Assembly (NCBI RefSeq): GCF_902830275.1
Contig: NZ_CADESW010000011.1
Coordinates: 124,001-188,000 of the forward strand
Source: Burkholderia stagnalis
GTDB taxonomy: Bacteria; Pseudomonadota; Gammaproteobacteria; Burkholderiales; Burkholderiaceae
DNA length: 64,000 bases
Reading direction: 5' to 3'
Shown here piece after piece: positions 9,560-20,900 of this stretch. The first letter of the stretch is position 1; every line of letters starts with the position of its first letter. Under the pieces are notes generated by a model. That model made no database searches. It was not told the DNA's origin and saw nothing but the letters and a program-made list of their open reading frames with translations. Both the position numbers and the translations under genes were made by a program.

Positions 9560-11796
9560 GCACGCGCGACGCGGCGCAGGCGCTCGCGCCCGGCGCGGGC
9601 ATCGGCACGCTGCGCGCGGCGCTCGACGACGCGCTGCGCAACGCGCGCACGCGGCTCGAACAGCGCGACTTCGGCGGCGCCGCACGGCTGTACGAGGGCG
9701 TGCTGACGATGGCGCCCGATCACGTCGAGGCGCTGCACCTGCTCGGCGTCGCGTACCTGCGGCTCGGCGACCCGGCGCGCGCGGAGCCGCTGATCGCCCG
9801 CTCGATGCGGGGCGGCTTGAGTCAACCGTGGAATCTCGCGAACCATGCGGCGGCGCTGGCCGGCGTCGGCCGCCATCAGGATGCGCTCGCCGCGAGCGAT
9901 CGCGCGCTGGCGCAGGACTCCGGCCACGCGGCGTCGCACTTCGCGCGCGGCGACGCGCTGCGCGCGCTCGGGCGCTACGACGACGCGCTCGCCGCATACG
10001 ATCGCGTGCTCGGCCGCGAACCGGGCTACGCGAGCGCATGGTGCCGGCGCGGCGAGACGCTGCGGCTGCTCGGCCGGCCCGCCGATGCGCTGATCAGCGT
10101 CGAACACGCGCTGCGGATCGATCCGAACGACCCGGCCGCGCACGTCGAGCACGGCCATGCATTGCGCGCGCTGGGCCGGCGCGACGAAGCGCTGCACGCC
10201 TACCAGCTCGCGATGGTCGTGCGCGGCAAGACGCCTGAACTCGTGCATGCGTGCGGCGTCGTGCTGACCGAACTCGGCCGTCCGGCCGAAGCGCTCGCCT
10301 GCCTCGACGAAGGGCTCGCGGGCGCGCCGGACGATGCGCAGCTGCTGTTCGCGAGCTGCGTCGCGCTCGACCTGCTGCACGCGCGCGACGAGCTGCTGAA
10401 GCGCTGCGACCGGCTGATCGCGCTGGATCGCGGCAACCCGGCCGCGTGGATCGGCCGCGGCAATGCGCTGCTCGGCCTCGACCGGCATGCGGACGCGGCA
10501 CACGCGTATGGCGAAGCGCTGGCGCGCACGCCGGACGACGTCGATGCGCTGCGCAACCGCGCGGCCGCGCTGCGTGCGCTCGGCGCGTTCGACGACGCGC
10601 TCGCGCACTACGACCGCGCGCTCGCGACGACGGGGCCGCATGCGGAACTGCTGTATCACCGCGCGCTGGCACTGCAGCAGCTCGGCCGCTATGACGACGC
10701 GTACGCGAGCCATGCGGCGGCGGCCCGCGCGCCCGCGATGCGCGCGCAGCACCTGTTCACGCGCGCGGTCGCGCGCCAGCAGCTCGGCGAACACGACGCG
10801 GCGCTGGCCGATTTCCAGCTGGCGTGCGAACGCGATCCGCACCACGGCGCGGCGCGCCGCTCCGAGGCGTTCTGCCACCTGCTGATGGGGGATTTCGACA
10901 CGGGCTGGAAGCGGCATGAAGCGCGCTGGAGCGCCGCCGACACGATGCTGCACCGGCGCCATGCGGACCGGCCGATGTGGGACGGCGCCGCACCCGTCGC
11001 CGGGCGGACCGTGCTGCTGCATGCGGAGCAGGGCTATGGCGACACGCTGCAGTTCTGCCGCTACGCGAGCCTCGTCCACGACCGCGGCGCGACCGTGATC
11101 GTCGAAGCGCCGGCCGCGCTCGGCGCGCTGCTCGGCACGCTGCGCGGCGTGAGCCGCGTCGTCACCGAAGGGGCGCCGCTACCGGCGTTCGACCTGCATT
11201 GCCCGCTGATGAGCCTGCCTTACGCGTTTCGCACGACGCTCGACACGGTGCCGGCCGACGCGCGCTACCTGCACGCCGACCCGCCGCGCCGCGATGCGTG
11301 GGCGGCGCGGCTCGCCGGGATCGCGCCGCCGCACCGCCTGAAGGTCGGCATCGCGTGGTCCGGCAACCCGCGTCACGCGAACGACGAGAACCGCTCGATG
11401 CCGTTCGCCGCGCTTGCGCCGCTGCTGACGCTCGACGCGACCTTCGTGAGCCTGCAACCGCAAGTGCGGCCGCGCGATGCCGAAGCGTTCGCGGCGAGCG
11501 GCGTCGCGTCGTTCGAGGATGCCTTGACGGATTTCGCGGAGACGGCCGCGCTCGTCGACGCGCTGGATCTGGTGATCAGCGTCGACACGTCGGTTGCGCA
11601 CCTGGCCGGCGCGCTCGGGCGGCCGGTGTGGGTGCTGCTGCCGCGCGTGCCGGACTGGCGCTGGCTCCTCGAGCGCGACGACAGCCCGTGGTACCCGGGC
11701 GCGACGCTGTTCCGGCAGGCGCGGCCCGGCGACTGGCCGGCCGTCGTCGCGCGCGTCGGCGCGGCGCTGGCCGCGCGCGCGAGCGCGCGCCCATGA
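9556..11796 (+). CDS. TPR protein with C-terminal GT9-like glycosyltransferase domain (copy 3)
   Basis: A 746-residue third paralogue, starting at ATG 9556 inside the stop of copy 2. TPRs cover about residues 30-440, including LHLLGVAYLRLGDPARAEPLI. The transferase domain shows HAEQGYGDTLQFCRYAS near 487, GIAWSGNPRHANDENRS near 599 and VDTSVAHLAGALGRPVW near 677. The first half of the transferase domain (RWSAADTMLHRRHADRP) differs most from the other two. The three genes share the same order of motifs and arose by tandem duplication. The gene ends 32 bases before the promoter of the exoprotein. Confidence 0.8.
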   Translation: MSTRDAAQALAPGAGIGTLRAALDDALRNARTRLEQRDFGGAARLYEGVLTMAPDHVEALHLLGVAYLRLGDPARAEPLIARSMRGGLSQPWNLANHAAALAGVGRHQDALAASDRALAQDSGHAASHFARGDALRALGRYDDALAAYDRVLGREPGYASAWCRRGETLRLLGRPADALISVEHALRIDPNDPAAHVEHGHALRALGRRDEALHAYQLAMVVRGKTPELVHACGVVLTELGRPAEALACLDEGLAGAPDDAQLLFASCVALDLLHARDELLKRCDRLIALDRGNPAAWIGRGNALLGLDRHADAAHAYGEALARTPDDVDALRNRAAALRALGAFDDALAHYDRALATTGPHAELLYHRALALQQLGRYDDAYASHAAAARAPAMRAQHLFTRAVARQQLGEHDAALADFQLACERDPHHGAARRSEAFCHLLMGDFDTGWKRHEARWSAADTMLHRRHADRPMWDGAAPVAGRTVLLHAEQGYGDTLQFCRYASLVHDRGATVIVEAPAALGALLGTLRGVSRVVTEGAPLPAFDLHCPLMSLPYAFRTTLDTVPADARYLHADPPRRDAWAARLAGIAPPHRLKVGIAWSGNPRHANDENRSMPFAALAPLLTLDATFVSLQPQVRPRDAEAFAASGVASFEDALTDFAETAALVDALDLVISVDTSVAHLAGALGRPVWVLLPRVPDWRWLLERDDSPWYPGATLFRQARPGDWPAVVARVGAALAARASARP

Positions 11797-11801
11797 CAAA
11801 A

Positions 11802-11840
11802 GTTACGGACCTTTCGACGGCGGCCGGAATGGTCCGTAGC
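11802..11840. repeat. Inverted pair of the GTCCGTA element
   Basis: GTTACGGACC (11802-11811) and GGTCCGTAGC (11831-11840) form an inverted pair separated by 19 bases, between the TPR operon and the exoprotein gene. The left copy, read on the reverse strand, is followed at the usual distance by TTGTCAT, one mismatch from a Pho half-site. It may be a second regulator site, or a hairpin at the end of the TPR mRNA; no T-run follows. Confidence 0.45.
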
Positions 11841-11876
11841 ACCCGCCACGTCGCTGCCACGCGGGCTTCGTATGGT
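11828..11876 (+). promoter_or_regulatory. Composite Pho-type promoter of the giant exoprotein gene
   Basis: AATG-GTCCGTA (11832-11838), GCAC, CCGCCAC (11843-11849), GTCG, CTGCCAC (11854-11860), ten bases, TATGGT (11871-11876). This is the cleanest copy: the two heptamers differ at one base only. The start codon lies 112 bases downstream. Confidence 0.62.
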
Positions 11877-11987
11877 CTTCGGATTCCGGCAGCCTGCTCA
11901 AGGCGCAACGACATGCGCGGCAGCGGATCGGCGTCGACGTCGGCGCGACCGTGGCCGCGCGCAATCTTCTAGGGTTCGGGGTGGAGA

Positions 11988-14900
11988 ATGGCAGCACGCG
12001 CACGCACAGCACGACAACATGACCCGATTCGTTCGCGGTCGATCCTGAGATCGGACCTGCGTCCGCTATGCCGGGCCGTCGCCCTCGTGCTGGCGGCCGG
12101 CGTCACCGCGCATGCGCAGGCGGCGGGCATCGTGAACCTCGGGCAGGCGGCGGCGCGCGCGCCGGGCGGCGGTGCGGGCGGCGGGGCCGGCGGCATGCCG
12201 GGCGTGCCGAATCTCGGCGTGTCGCCGCAGCAGGCGCTGCAGGCGAGCCAGCCGTCGATCCGCAACCTCGGCTACGCGGCGCATGCGATCGCCGCGCAGA
12301 TCGCGGCGCAGCAGAATGCGGCCGCGGCCGCCGCGAAGCTGCCGTCGACCGTGCCGAACGGGCTCGCGCCGGGCGGCCTGCAGGTCGCGGCGGGCGCGAG
12401 CAGCGATTCGAACAACCCCGTGCTCTGGTTCAATGCGAACGCGCCGCGGCAGAGCGTCGACGCGAACGGGCACGTGAACGTCGACGTCAAGCAGACCGGG
12501 CAGAACGCGGTGCTGACGTGGGAGACGATGAACGTCGGCCGGCAGACCACGCTCAACTTCGACCAGTCGGCCGGCACGCAGACCAACGGCGCGAACAACT
12601 GGGCGGTGCTGAACCGCGTGAACGACCCGAGCGGGCGGCCGAGCCAGATCCTCGGCAACATCACCGCGCAGGGCGCCGTGTACGTGATCAACCGCAACGG
12701 CGTGCTGTTCGGGGCCGGGTCGCAGGTCAACGTGCATTCGCTGGTGGCGTCGTCGCTGCACCTGCTGGACACGAAGAACCAGCTGATGCCGACGCCGGAC
12801 GGCATCGTCGCGAGCAACAGGCAGTTCCTCAGCCTGCCGGCCGGCACGACCGGCGGCCTCGCGTATCCGCAGTCGGGCAGCTCGACCGGCGTGGTCGGGT
12901 CGAACCGGCCGAACGAAGTGCTGGGCCTCGGCACCCAGGCGGCGCTCGCCGGCGCGTACCAGGCGCCGGGCGACATCACGATCGAGCCGGGCGCGTCGAT
13001 CACGACGCACGCCAACGGCACGGTGAGCGACGGCGGGTTCGTGCTGGTGGCCGCGCCGAACGTGACGAACGGCGGCAGCATCACCGCGACGGCCGGGCAG
13101 GTCGTGCTCGCGGCCGGCGTGGGCGTGAGCCTGCGCCCCAACGGGCTGGCCGGGAAGAACAATCCGCAGGTGCTGCTGCCGGAGCTGAGCGGGCAGATCG
13201 TCACGAGCGACCCGCAGACCGGCGCGACGATCGACGTGACGCCCGCGGGCACGCTGACCAACACGGGCATCATCCAGGCCGCGCGCGGCAACGTGAACCT
13301 GCTGGGCAGCCGCGTCGCGCAGAACGGCGTGGTGGGCGTGACGACGAGCGTGAACACGCCCGGCACGATCACGATCTCGACCGCCGACGAATACGCGTCG
13401 AACGATCCGCTGGGCCGGGCGTACCCGGGCCAGGCCGGCGCGGTCGTGGGCGGGCCCGGCGGCGGCGCCGACGACGTGCACCGCGCGGGCCTGCTGAGCT
13501 TCGGCCCCGGATCGGTGACGGCGGTGCTGCCGGACAGCAACGGGCAGACCGCGACGTCCACGCCGGGCACGACCTTCACGCCGGGCGGCATCGCGATGAC
13601 GGCCGGATCGGTATGGTTCCAGGGCGGCTCGCTGATCGAGGCGCCGGGCTCGAACGTGTCGGTGACGGCGTACGTGCCGCAGGTGGCCGGCGCGGCGCCG
13701 CCGCCGGGGCAGACCGCGGTGCCCGGCCGGATCTACGTGGACAGCGGCGCGACGATCGACGTGTCGGGCCTCGCGAACGTCGGCGCGCCGATCGCGCAGA
13801 CGCTGCTCACGATCGACCGGATCGGGCAGAACGAGCTGGCCGATTCGCCGCTGCTGCGCAACAGCTTCCTGTACGGGCTGAAGGGCATGGTGGTCGACAG
13901 CACGCTGACGGGCACGCGCAGCGACGGCGTGCAGTGGGTCGGCAGCCCGATCCTGAACCTGTCGGGCTATGCGAACCTGATTCCGCGCACCGTCGACCAG
14001 CTGCTGACCAACGGCGGCACGATCACGCTTTCGGGCGGGGACGTGATGACGGCCGCCGGGTCGTCGATGAACCTGAACGGCGGCTATGTGCATTACGCCG
14101 GCGGGATGGTGAACACGACGCGCCTCGTCGATGCGAACGGCGCGATCGTGCCGATCGGGCAGGCGAGCCCGTACGAGCGATACGTGGGGATCGCCGGGCA
14201 GTACGTCGAGAGCCACCCGCGCTGGGGCGTGACGAAGTCCTGGTTCAACCCGCTGCAGACGGCGGGCGCGTACCAGGCCGACACCATCGTCGGCGGCAAC
14301 GCGGGCACGGTCGACCTCTATGCGTCGCGCGCGCTGGTGCTCGACGGCGACATCAGCGCGCAGGCGTTCGGCGGCGCGAAGCAGATGCAGGGCAACAGCC
14401 TGCCGTCGGGCGGCACGTTCAATCTCGGCGCCGATCCGAAGCTCGGCGGCGGCGCGCTGGCCGCGCTCGCGTGGAACAACAGCACCGCCGCGCCGTCGGG
14501 CATCACGGGGTTCACGATCCTGCAGGATCGGGCACCGCAGCTGAACGACCTGGCGCCGGCTTTTTCGATCGATACGCCGCTCGACAAGCATGCGTTGCAA
14601 ACGCTGCCCGACACCGATCCGCGCAATGTCCTGACGACGATGGTGGTGCCGGCCGCGACCCTGAACCAGGGCGGCTTCGCGAACCTGAACGTGACCCAGG
14701 ACAAGGCGGGCGGCAAGGGCATCGCGGTCGAGCAGCATGCGCAACTGAACCTGCAGCCGGGCGGCTCCGTCACGCTCAACAGTTCGACGGGCGGCATGGA
14801 CGTCAACGTCGAGGGCCGCTTGTCCGCGCCGGGCGGCTCGATCTCGATCACGAGCGGCGGCAATGTCGTCGTGGGCCCGCAGGCGGTGCTCAGTACCGCG

Positions 14901-17900
14901 GGTCAATGGGTGAACAACAATGTGCGGGCAGCGCCGGGCACGACGCCCGGCAACAGCCAGTTCATCAACGGCGGCAGCATTTCGCTGTCGGCCACCGAGA
15001 GTGTGATCGCGAATAACGGCGTCACCGCCGATACGACCGGCTCGATCCTGCTTCGGCCCGGCAGCGTGCTCGACGTCTCGAGCGGCGGGCAGATGCTGGC
15101 GAACGGTCAACTGCTGATGCAGGACGGCATCCCGGCCGGGCGGGCCGGCAATGTGTCGCTGCGCACGTATGTGGCGCCTCTCGCCCAGCAGTTCGGGCAT
15201 ACCGGCGACGGGGGGGCCAACCTTCCCGACAGGCAGCCGACGGCCGGCACGCTCGCGCTGGGCGGCACGATCCTCAGCGAGGGTTTCTCCGGCGGCGGCA
15301 CGCTGTCGCTGCAGGCGCTCGGCTTCCGGATCGGCGGCGATCCGGCGGCGGCCGCGCCGTGGGACGTGTATCTGCCCGAGAGCTTCTTTGCGCAGCAGGG
15401 CTTCGGCAAGTACGTGCTGAACGCGTACTACGACTCGGTCGTCGCACCCGGCGCGACGATCGCGCTGACGCAGCGGAACCTCGTGCCGGACCTGCCGGCG
15501 CTGCGGCAGGCGGGCACGGGCGCGAACCTGTCGGCCGGCGGCCTGACGACGATCGGCCGGCTCGACGCCTATCACCGGCAGGCAACGAATCTCGTGCTGA
15601 CCGGCGGCAACTACGTGTCGTGGCTCACGCCGTCGGTCGCGACGCCGTCGTATCCGGGCGTGACCGGCGCGGTTACGGTGTCGGCCGGCGCGTCGATCCT
15701 TGCGGATGCCGGCGCGAGCATCGGCTTCGGCTCGCCGACGCAAGTCACCGTGCTCGGTTCGGTGCGTGCGCCGGGCGGCGCGATCACGCTGAGCGCGGAC
15801 ACGGGCGGCGCGTTCGCGCAGCCGGGGCAGTTCGGCGTCTACGTTCCGAGCGACAGCCGGTCGGTCTGGCTCGGCGCCGATGCGACGCTCGACGTGGCGG
15901 GCGTCGCGCTGGCCAATCCGCTCGCGACGCCGGTCAAGGTCGGCGGACAAGCCGTCGTGCCGAACGTCGGCAAGGTCCTGCCGGGCGGTTCGGTCACGCT
16001 GTCGAGCGACACCGGCTACGTGGTCGCGCAGGCCGGCTCGAAGATCGACGCGTCGGGCGCGTCGGCGAACTTCGACCAGTTGCAGGCGAACGGCGCGTAT
16101 GCATCGCAGCCGGTGTGGAGCGACGCGGGGTCGATCACGCTGTCCGCCGCGTATGGCCTCTTTGCCGATGCGACGCTGGCAGCCCGCGCGGGCGCCGAGC
16201 CGGCGCGGGGCGGCACGCTGTCGATCCTGCCGCATCAGAACCCGAGCAGCGCCGGGGCGACCGCGCTGGTCGTGCGGCAGAGCGGGACGCTCGTGCCGGC
16301 CGGGCTGGCGCCGGGGCAAGCCTTCTCGACGGCGATCGACCCGACCACCGGGCTGCCGGTCGGGCAACCGACCGGCGTGATCCAGTTCGTCGCCGACAGC
16401 CTGAACGGCTCGGGCATCGCGAATCTCGTGCTGGGCGACAGTGCGTCGTCGCACCTCAGGTCGCCGGTGCCGCCGATCGCATTCGCCGGCAACGTCAATC
16501 TGACGTTGCCGGAGTCGGTGACGCTGAATACCGGCCGGATCGCGGCGCTTGGGCTGGATCAGCTGACGACGCTGCTGTCGAAGCCCGCGAGCCAGCCGGA
16601 CATCAATTCGACTCCGCCGACGGTGCTCTCGACGTTGCTCGCGCAGCCGCAGCCGCCGCTCGGCACGCGTGTGTCGATCGATGCGCCGTATGTTGCGGTG
16701 GCCGGCCCGGTGAACACGACGCAGTCGCCCGGGTTGGCGCCGGTCGCCGCGCTGTCGGATGCGACGCTGAACGTCAACGCGTCGTTCATCGATCTGCGCA
16801 ATCAGTTCCAGCTGAACAATTTCGGCCAGGCGAACTTCAACAGCCGCGGCGACATCCGGCTCAGTTCGACGAACGTGACGACGGCGGGCACGGTCGCGCC
16901 GCTGGCCGGCGTGCTGTACACGCCCGGCAACCTGACGTTCAGCGCGGCGAGCCTGTATCCGGCCACCGGCAGCACGTTCATCGTCGATGCGGTCGGCCCG
17001 GCCGATCCGGTCACGGGCAAGCCTGCGCCGACGACGGTCACGTTCGCGTCGAACGGCGCGTCGGGCGCGCCGCTGTCGGCCGGCGGCACGCTGCTGGTGG
17101 ACGCGACGAACATCGTGCAGGGCGGCGCGGTGCGCGCGCCGTCGGGCACCCTCGTGTTCGGCGTCGGCGACCCGGCGAACGCGGCGGCGCAGGCGCAGTT
17201 CAACAACCTGCCGCTGGTCGCGACCGATTCGGTGACGTTCGCGAAAGGCAGCGTGACCTCGGTGTCGAACGGCGACGCGATCATTCCGTACGGCACGACC
17301 GTCGACGGCGTGCAGTGGCAGTACAACCCGTTCGCGGGGACGACGGCGGCCGACCTGGGCGCGCCGCCGGCGAAGTTCATCGGCGTGAACGGCAGCCGCG
17401 TGGCGCTCGACAAGGGCGCGACGATCGACCTGTCGGGCGGCGGCGACCTGCAGGCCGCCGAATGGGTGCCGGGCACGGGCGGCACGCGCGACGTGCTGTC
17501 GCAATACAACGTGAGCTACGCGAACGGCAAGGGCGCGACGGCCGTGCCGGTCAACGCCGGCGGCGGGAACGTGTATGCGATCCTGCCGGGCGCGCAGTCG
17601 CCCGTTGCCGCATACGACCCGGTGTTCGCGCAAACCGTGCAGCCGCAGCTCAACGACAACGGCACGGCGTCCACCACGACCGCCACGCTCGGCGTCGGCC
17701 GGGCCGGGATGAACGACGCGATCGGCAAGGCGGTGTACCTGTCCGGCGTGCCGGGGCTGGCCGCCGGCTACTACACGCTGCTGCCGGGCAAGTACGCGAC
17801 GGTGCCGGGCGCGTATCGCGTGACGGTGTCGGGCACGCCGGGCAACGTCGCGCCGGGCGCGAGCAAGGTGCTGCCGGACGGCACGGTGGTCACGGCCGGC

Positions 17901-20900
17901 TACTTCGCCGACGCGGTGACGGGCGGCCGCAGCGCGACGCCGACGCTGTTCAGCGTGCAGTCGGGGCCGGTGTGGCAGCAGTATTCGCAATACACGCTGA
18001 AGGGCGCTAACACGTTCTTCACCGAGCAAGCGGCAAAGAAGGGCAACGTCACGCCGCCGCTGCCGGTGGACGGCGGGCAACTGGTGCTGGCGGCGACCCG
18101 CGCGCTCGCGCTCGGCGCGACGCTGAACACCGCCGCCGGCGCGGGCGGCGCGCCGGCCGAGGTCGATATCGCGTCGCGCGACATCCAGGTGACCGGCAAC
18201 GGCAGCGCGGCGCTGGCGGGCTATCTGCAGATCGGCGCGAACGAGCTCGGCTCGCTGAACGCGGGCAGCCTGCTGATCGGCGGCACGCGCACGGCGACGA
18301 CGAAAGGCGTGACGATCGCGCCGATCGCGAACAGCGTGGTCGTGTCGAACGACGCGAACTCCGCGCTGAAGGGGCCCGAGATCCTGCTCGTGACGAAGGC
18401 CGATGCGAGCGGCACGGATTCGAACGCGGCCAACGGCTTGCGCGTCGATGCGGGCGCGTCGATCGCGGCGGCGGGCGACTATCCGGCCGCGAAGGACCAG
18501 CCGATCGCGATCGCCGGCGACGGCGCGCTGCTGCGCGTGTCGAACGGCGCGATGGCGCCGCTCGCGCGCACGGGCGGCACGGGCACCGGCCTGCTGACGG
18601 TCGGCGCGGGCGCGGCGCTGGCCGGCGGGCAGGCGCTGCTGCTCGACTCGTCCGGCAACCTGAAGGTCGACCCGAGCGCGGTGCTGTCGGCGAAGGCGAT
18701 CACGGCGGACGGCTCGGCCATCACGTTCACGAACGCGAAGGGCGCGGCGGCGGCGAACCTGCCGGGGTTCGTGATCGATCCGGCGGGGCTCGCGCAGTTC
18801 GCGAACGCGCAACTGGTGACGCTGCGCAGTTACGGGGCGATCGGCTTCGTCGGCGACGTCAACGCGACGTTCGGCAACAGCGTCGACCTGAGCGCGGGCA
18901 CTTTCACGAGCGACGGCGGCCGCGTGACGCTGAATGCGCCGCAGCTCGCGTTCACGAACGAGATGGGCGCGCCGGTCGGCACGGCGGCGCCGGGCGGCGG
19001 TACGCTGACGGTCAACGCGAAGGAGATCGATTTCGGCACGGGCGCGAAGACCGTGAGCGGATTCGGCGCGGCCACCCTGAACGCGACCGGCGGCATCGTC
19101 GGGCAAGGCACGGGCACGTTCGACTTCGGCGCGCTGCCGGTGACGCTCAATGCACCGGTGTACCTCGCCGATACGCGTTCGGCGTCGACGGTGAAGACGA
19201 CTGGTGCGCTGACATTGAACGCGGCGCCCGGCACGGCGTTGACGAAAACGCCGGTGGGCGGCGCGTGGAGCTTCATCGGCGGAACGATCCTCGACAACGG
19301 CGCGACGATCGCCGCGCCGGCGGGCAACGTGAACCTGCAGGCGACGAGCGGGAACCTGACGATCGGCAGCGGCGCGACGGTGAGTGCGGCGGGCGTGTCG
19401 AAGCAGTTCTTCGACGTGACGCAGTACGCGCCGGCCGGGTCGATCCAGCTGACCGCCGATGCGGGCACGGTCGACGTGCAGCCCGGCGCGACCCTCGACT
19501 TCTCGGGCGCGAAGGGCGGCGGCGCGGCGGGCAGCCTGACGCTGGCGGCGCCGAAGCAAGGGGTGAACCTGAACGGCGCAATCAAGGGCGGCGCGGCGAA
19601 CGGCTACGCGGGCGGCTCGCTGTCGCTCGACACCGCGGGCGCGGCGGATCTCGACGCGCTCGCGAAGACGCTCGCGTCGAGCGGCGTGAACCAGTCGATC
19701 ACGGTGCACACGAAGACGGGCAACCTGACGCTGTCGCCGGGCAATGCGCTGACCGCGCATGCGGTGTCGCTGACGGCCGATGGTGGGGCGGGGAATGCGT
19801 CGGATACGGCGAACGGCAATGTGAACGTGCTGGGGACGATCGATGCGTCCGGGCAAGCAGGCGGGAAGATCGCGTTGTTCGGCCGCAGCGGGGTGGATGT
19901 CGAAGGCACGCTGCTCGCGCGCAGCACCGATCCGGCCCAGCGCGGCGGCACGGTGAACATCGGCACCAGCGCGGTGTTCGATCCGGGCGTCGCGAATCCG
20001 TACAACGGGACGTATGGCTATGAGAATTTCGATCCGTCGCGCGCGGGGTTGATCCGGGTCGGCGAAAACGCGCTGATCGACGTGTCGGGCGGTACGGCAG
20101 GCGGGCTGTCGGGCGGCACGGTGACGTTCCGCGCGCCGCTGCTCGCCGACGGCAGTGTCAACGTGCAGTTGCCGGCAGCGTTCAAGAACGCCAAGGGCGT
20201 CACCGGCTCGCGTGCGACGTCGCTCGAGGCGTATGGCGTGTGGAGTACGACCGACGCGTCGACGGGCGCGCAGCACTTCGACGGCATCGTCGATCCGGCC
20301 GGCTGGTTCGACAGCAAGGGGCACCTGCTGGCCGGCACGTTTACCGCGCAGGGCGCGGGCGGCGCAACGTTTACGTTCGCGCCCGATCCGAACGGCAGCG
20401 GCCTCGGCACGGTGACGAACACCGCGACGGGCGCGCAATTCACGCTGACCGATCCGGCGCAGCTTTACGCGGGGGTGAAGTCGGACGCGTTCGCCGGCTT
20501 CAACGGGCTGAACGGCATGTATTTCTCGCCGACGAGCGCGAATACCGATCACCAGAACTATTACGGCGGGCAGATCGTGAAGGCCGCCGACGGAACGCTG
20601 ACGATGCAGCCCGGCACGCTGATGGCCTTCATTCAGCGCGGCCTCGGTGCGAGCGGGCCCGCGCTCGTCGGGCAGACGTCGAATATCGCGAACTTCCGCG
20701 TGGTGCCGGGCATCGAGCTGGACAATCCGGGCGCGACGATCAACAACGGCAACATCTCGATCCTGTCGAACTGGAATCTCGGCGCCGGGCTGCCGAACGA
20801 CAACGGCTCGATCACGCCGGCGTACCGCTACCACGACACGATCGCGCCGATGCTGACGTTCCGCGCGGCAGGCAATGTCGACGCGCAGGCCAGCATCACC

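Noticed and set aside
5068..10039. Long reverse-strand frames (784 and 1034 codons) across the TPR genes
   Set aside because: Repetitive Arg/Ala/Gln-rich shadows of the TPR coding sequence; the forward proteins have recognisable domains, overlaps and ribosome sites.
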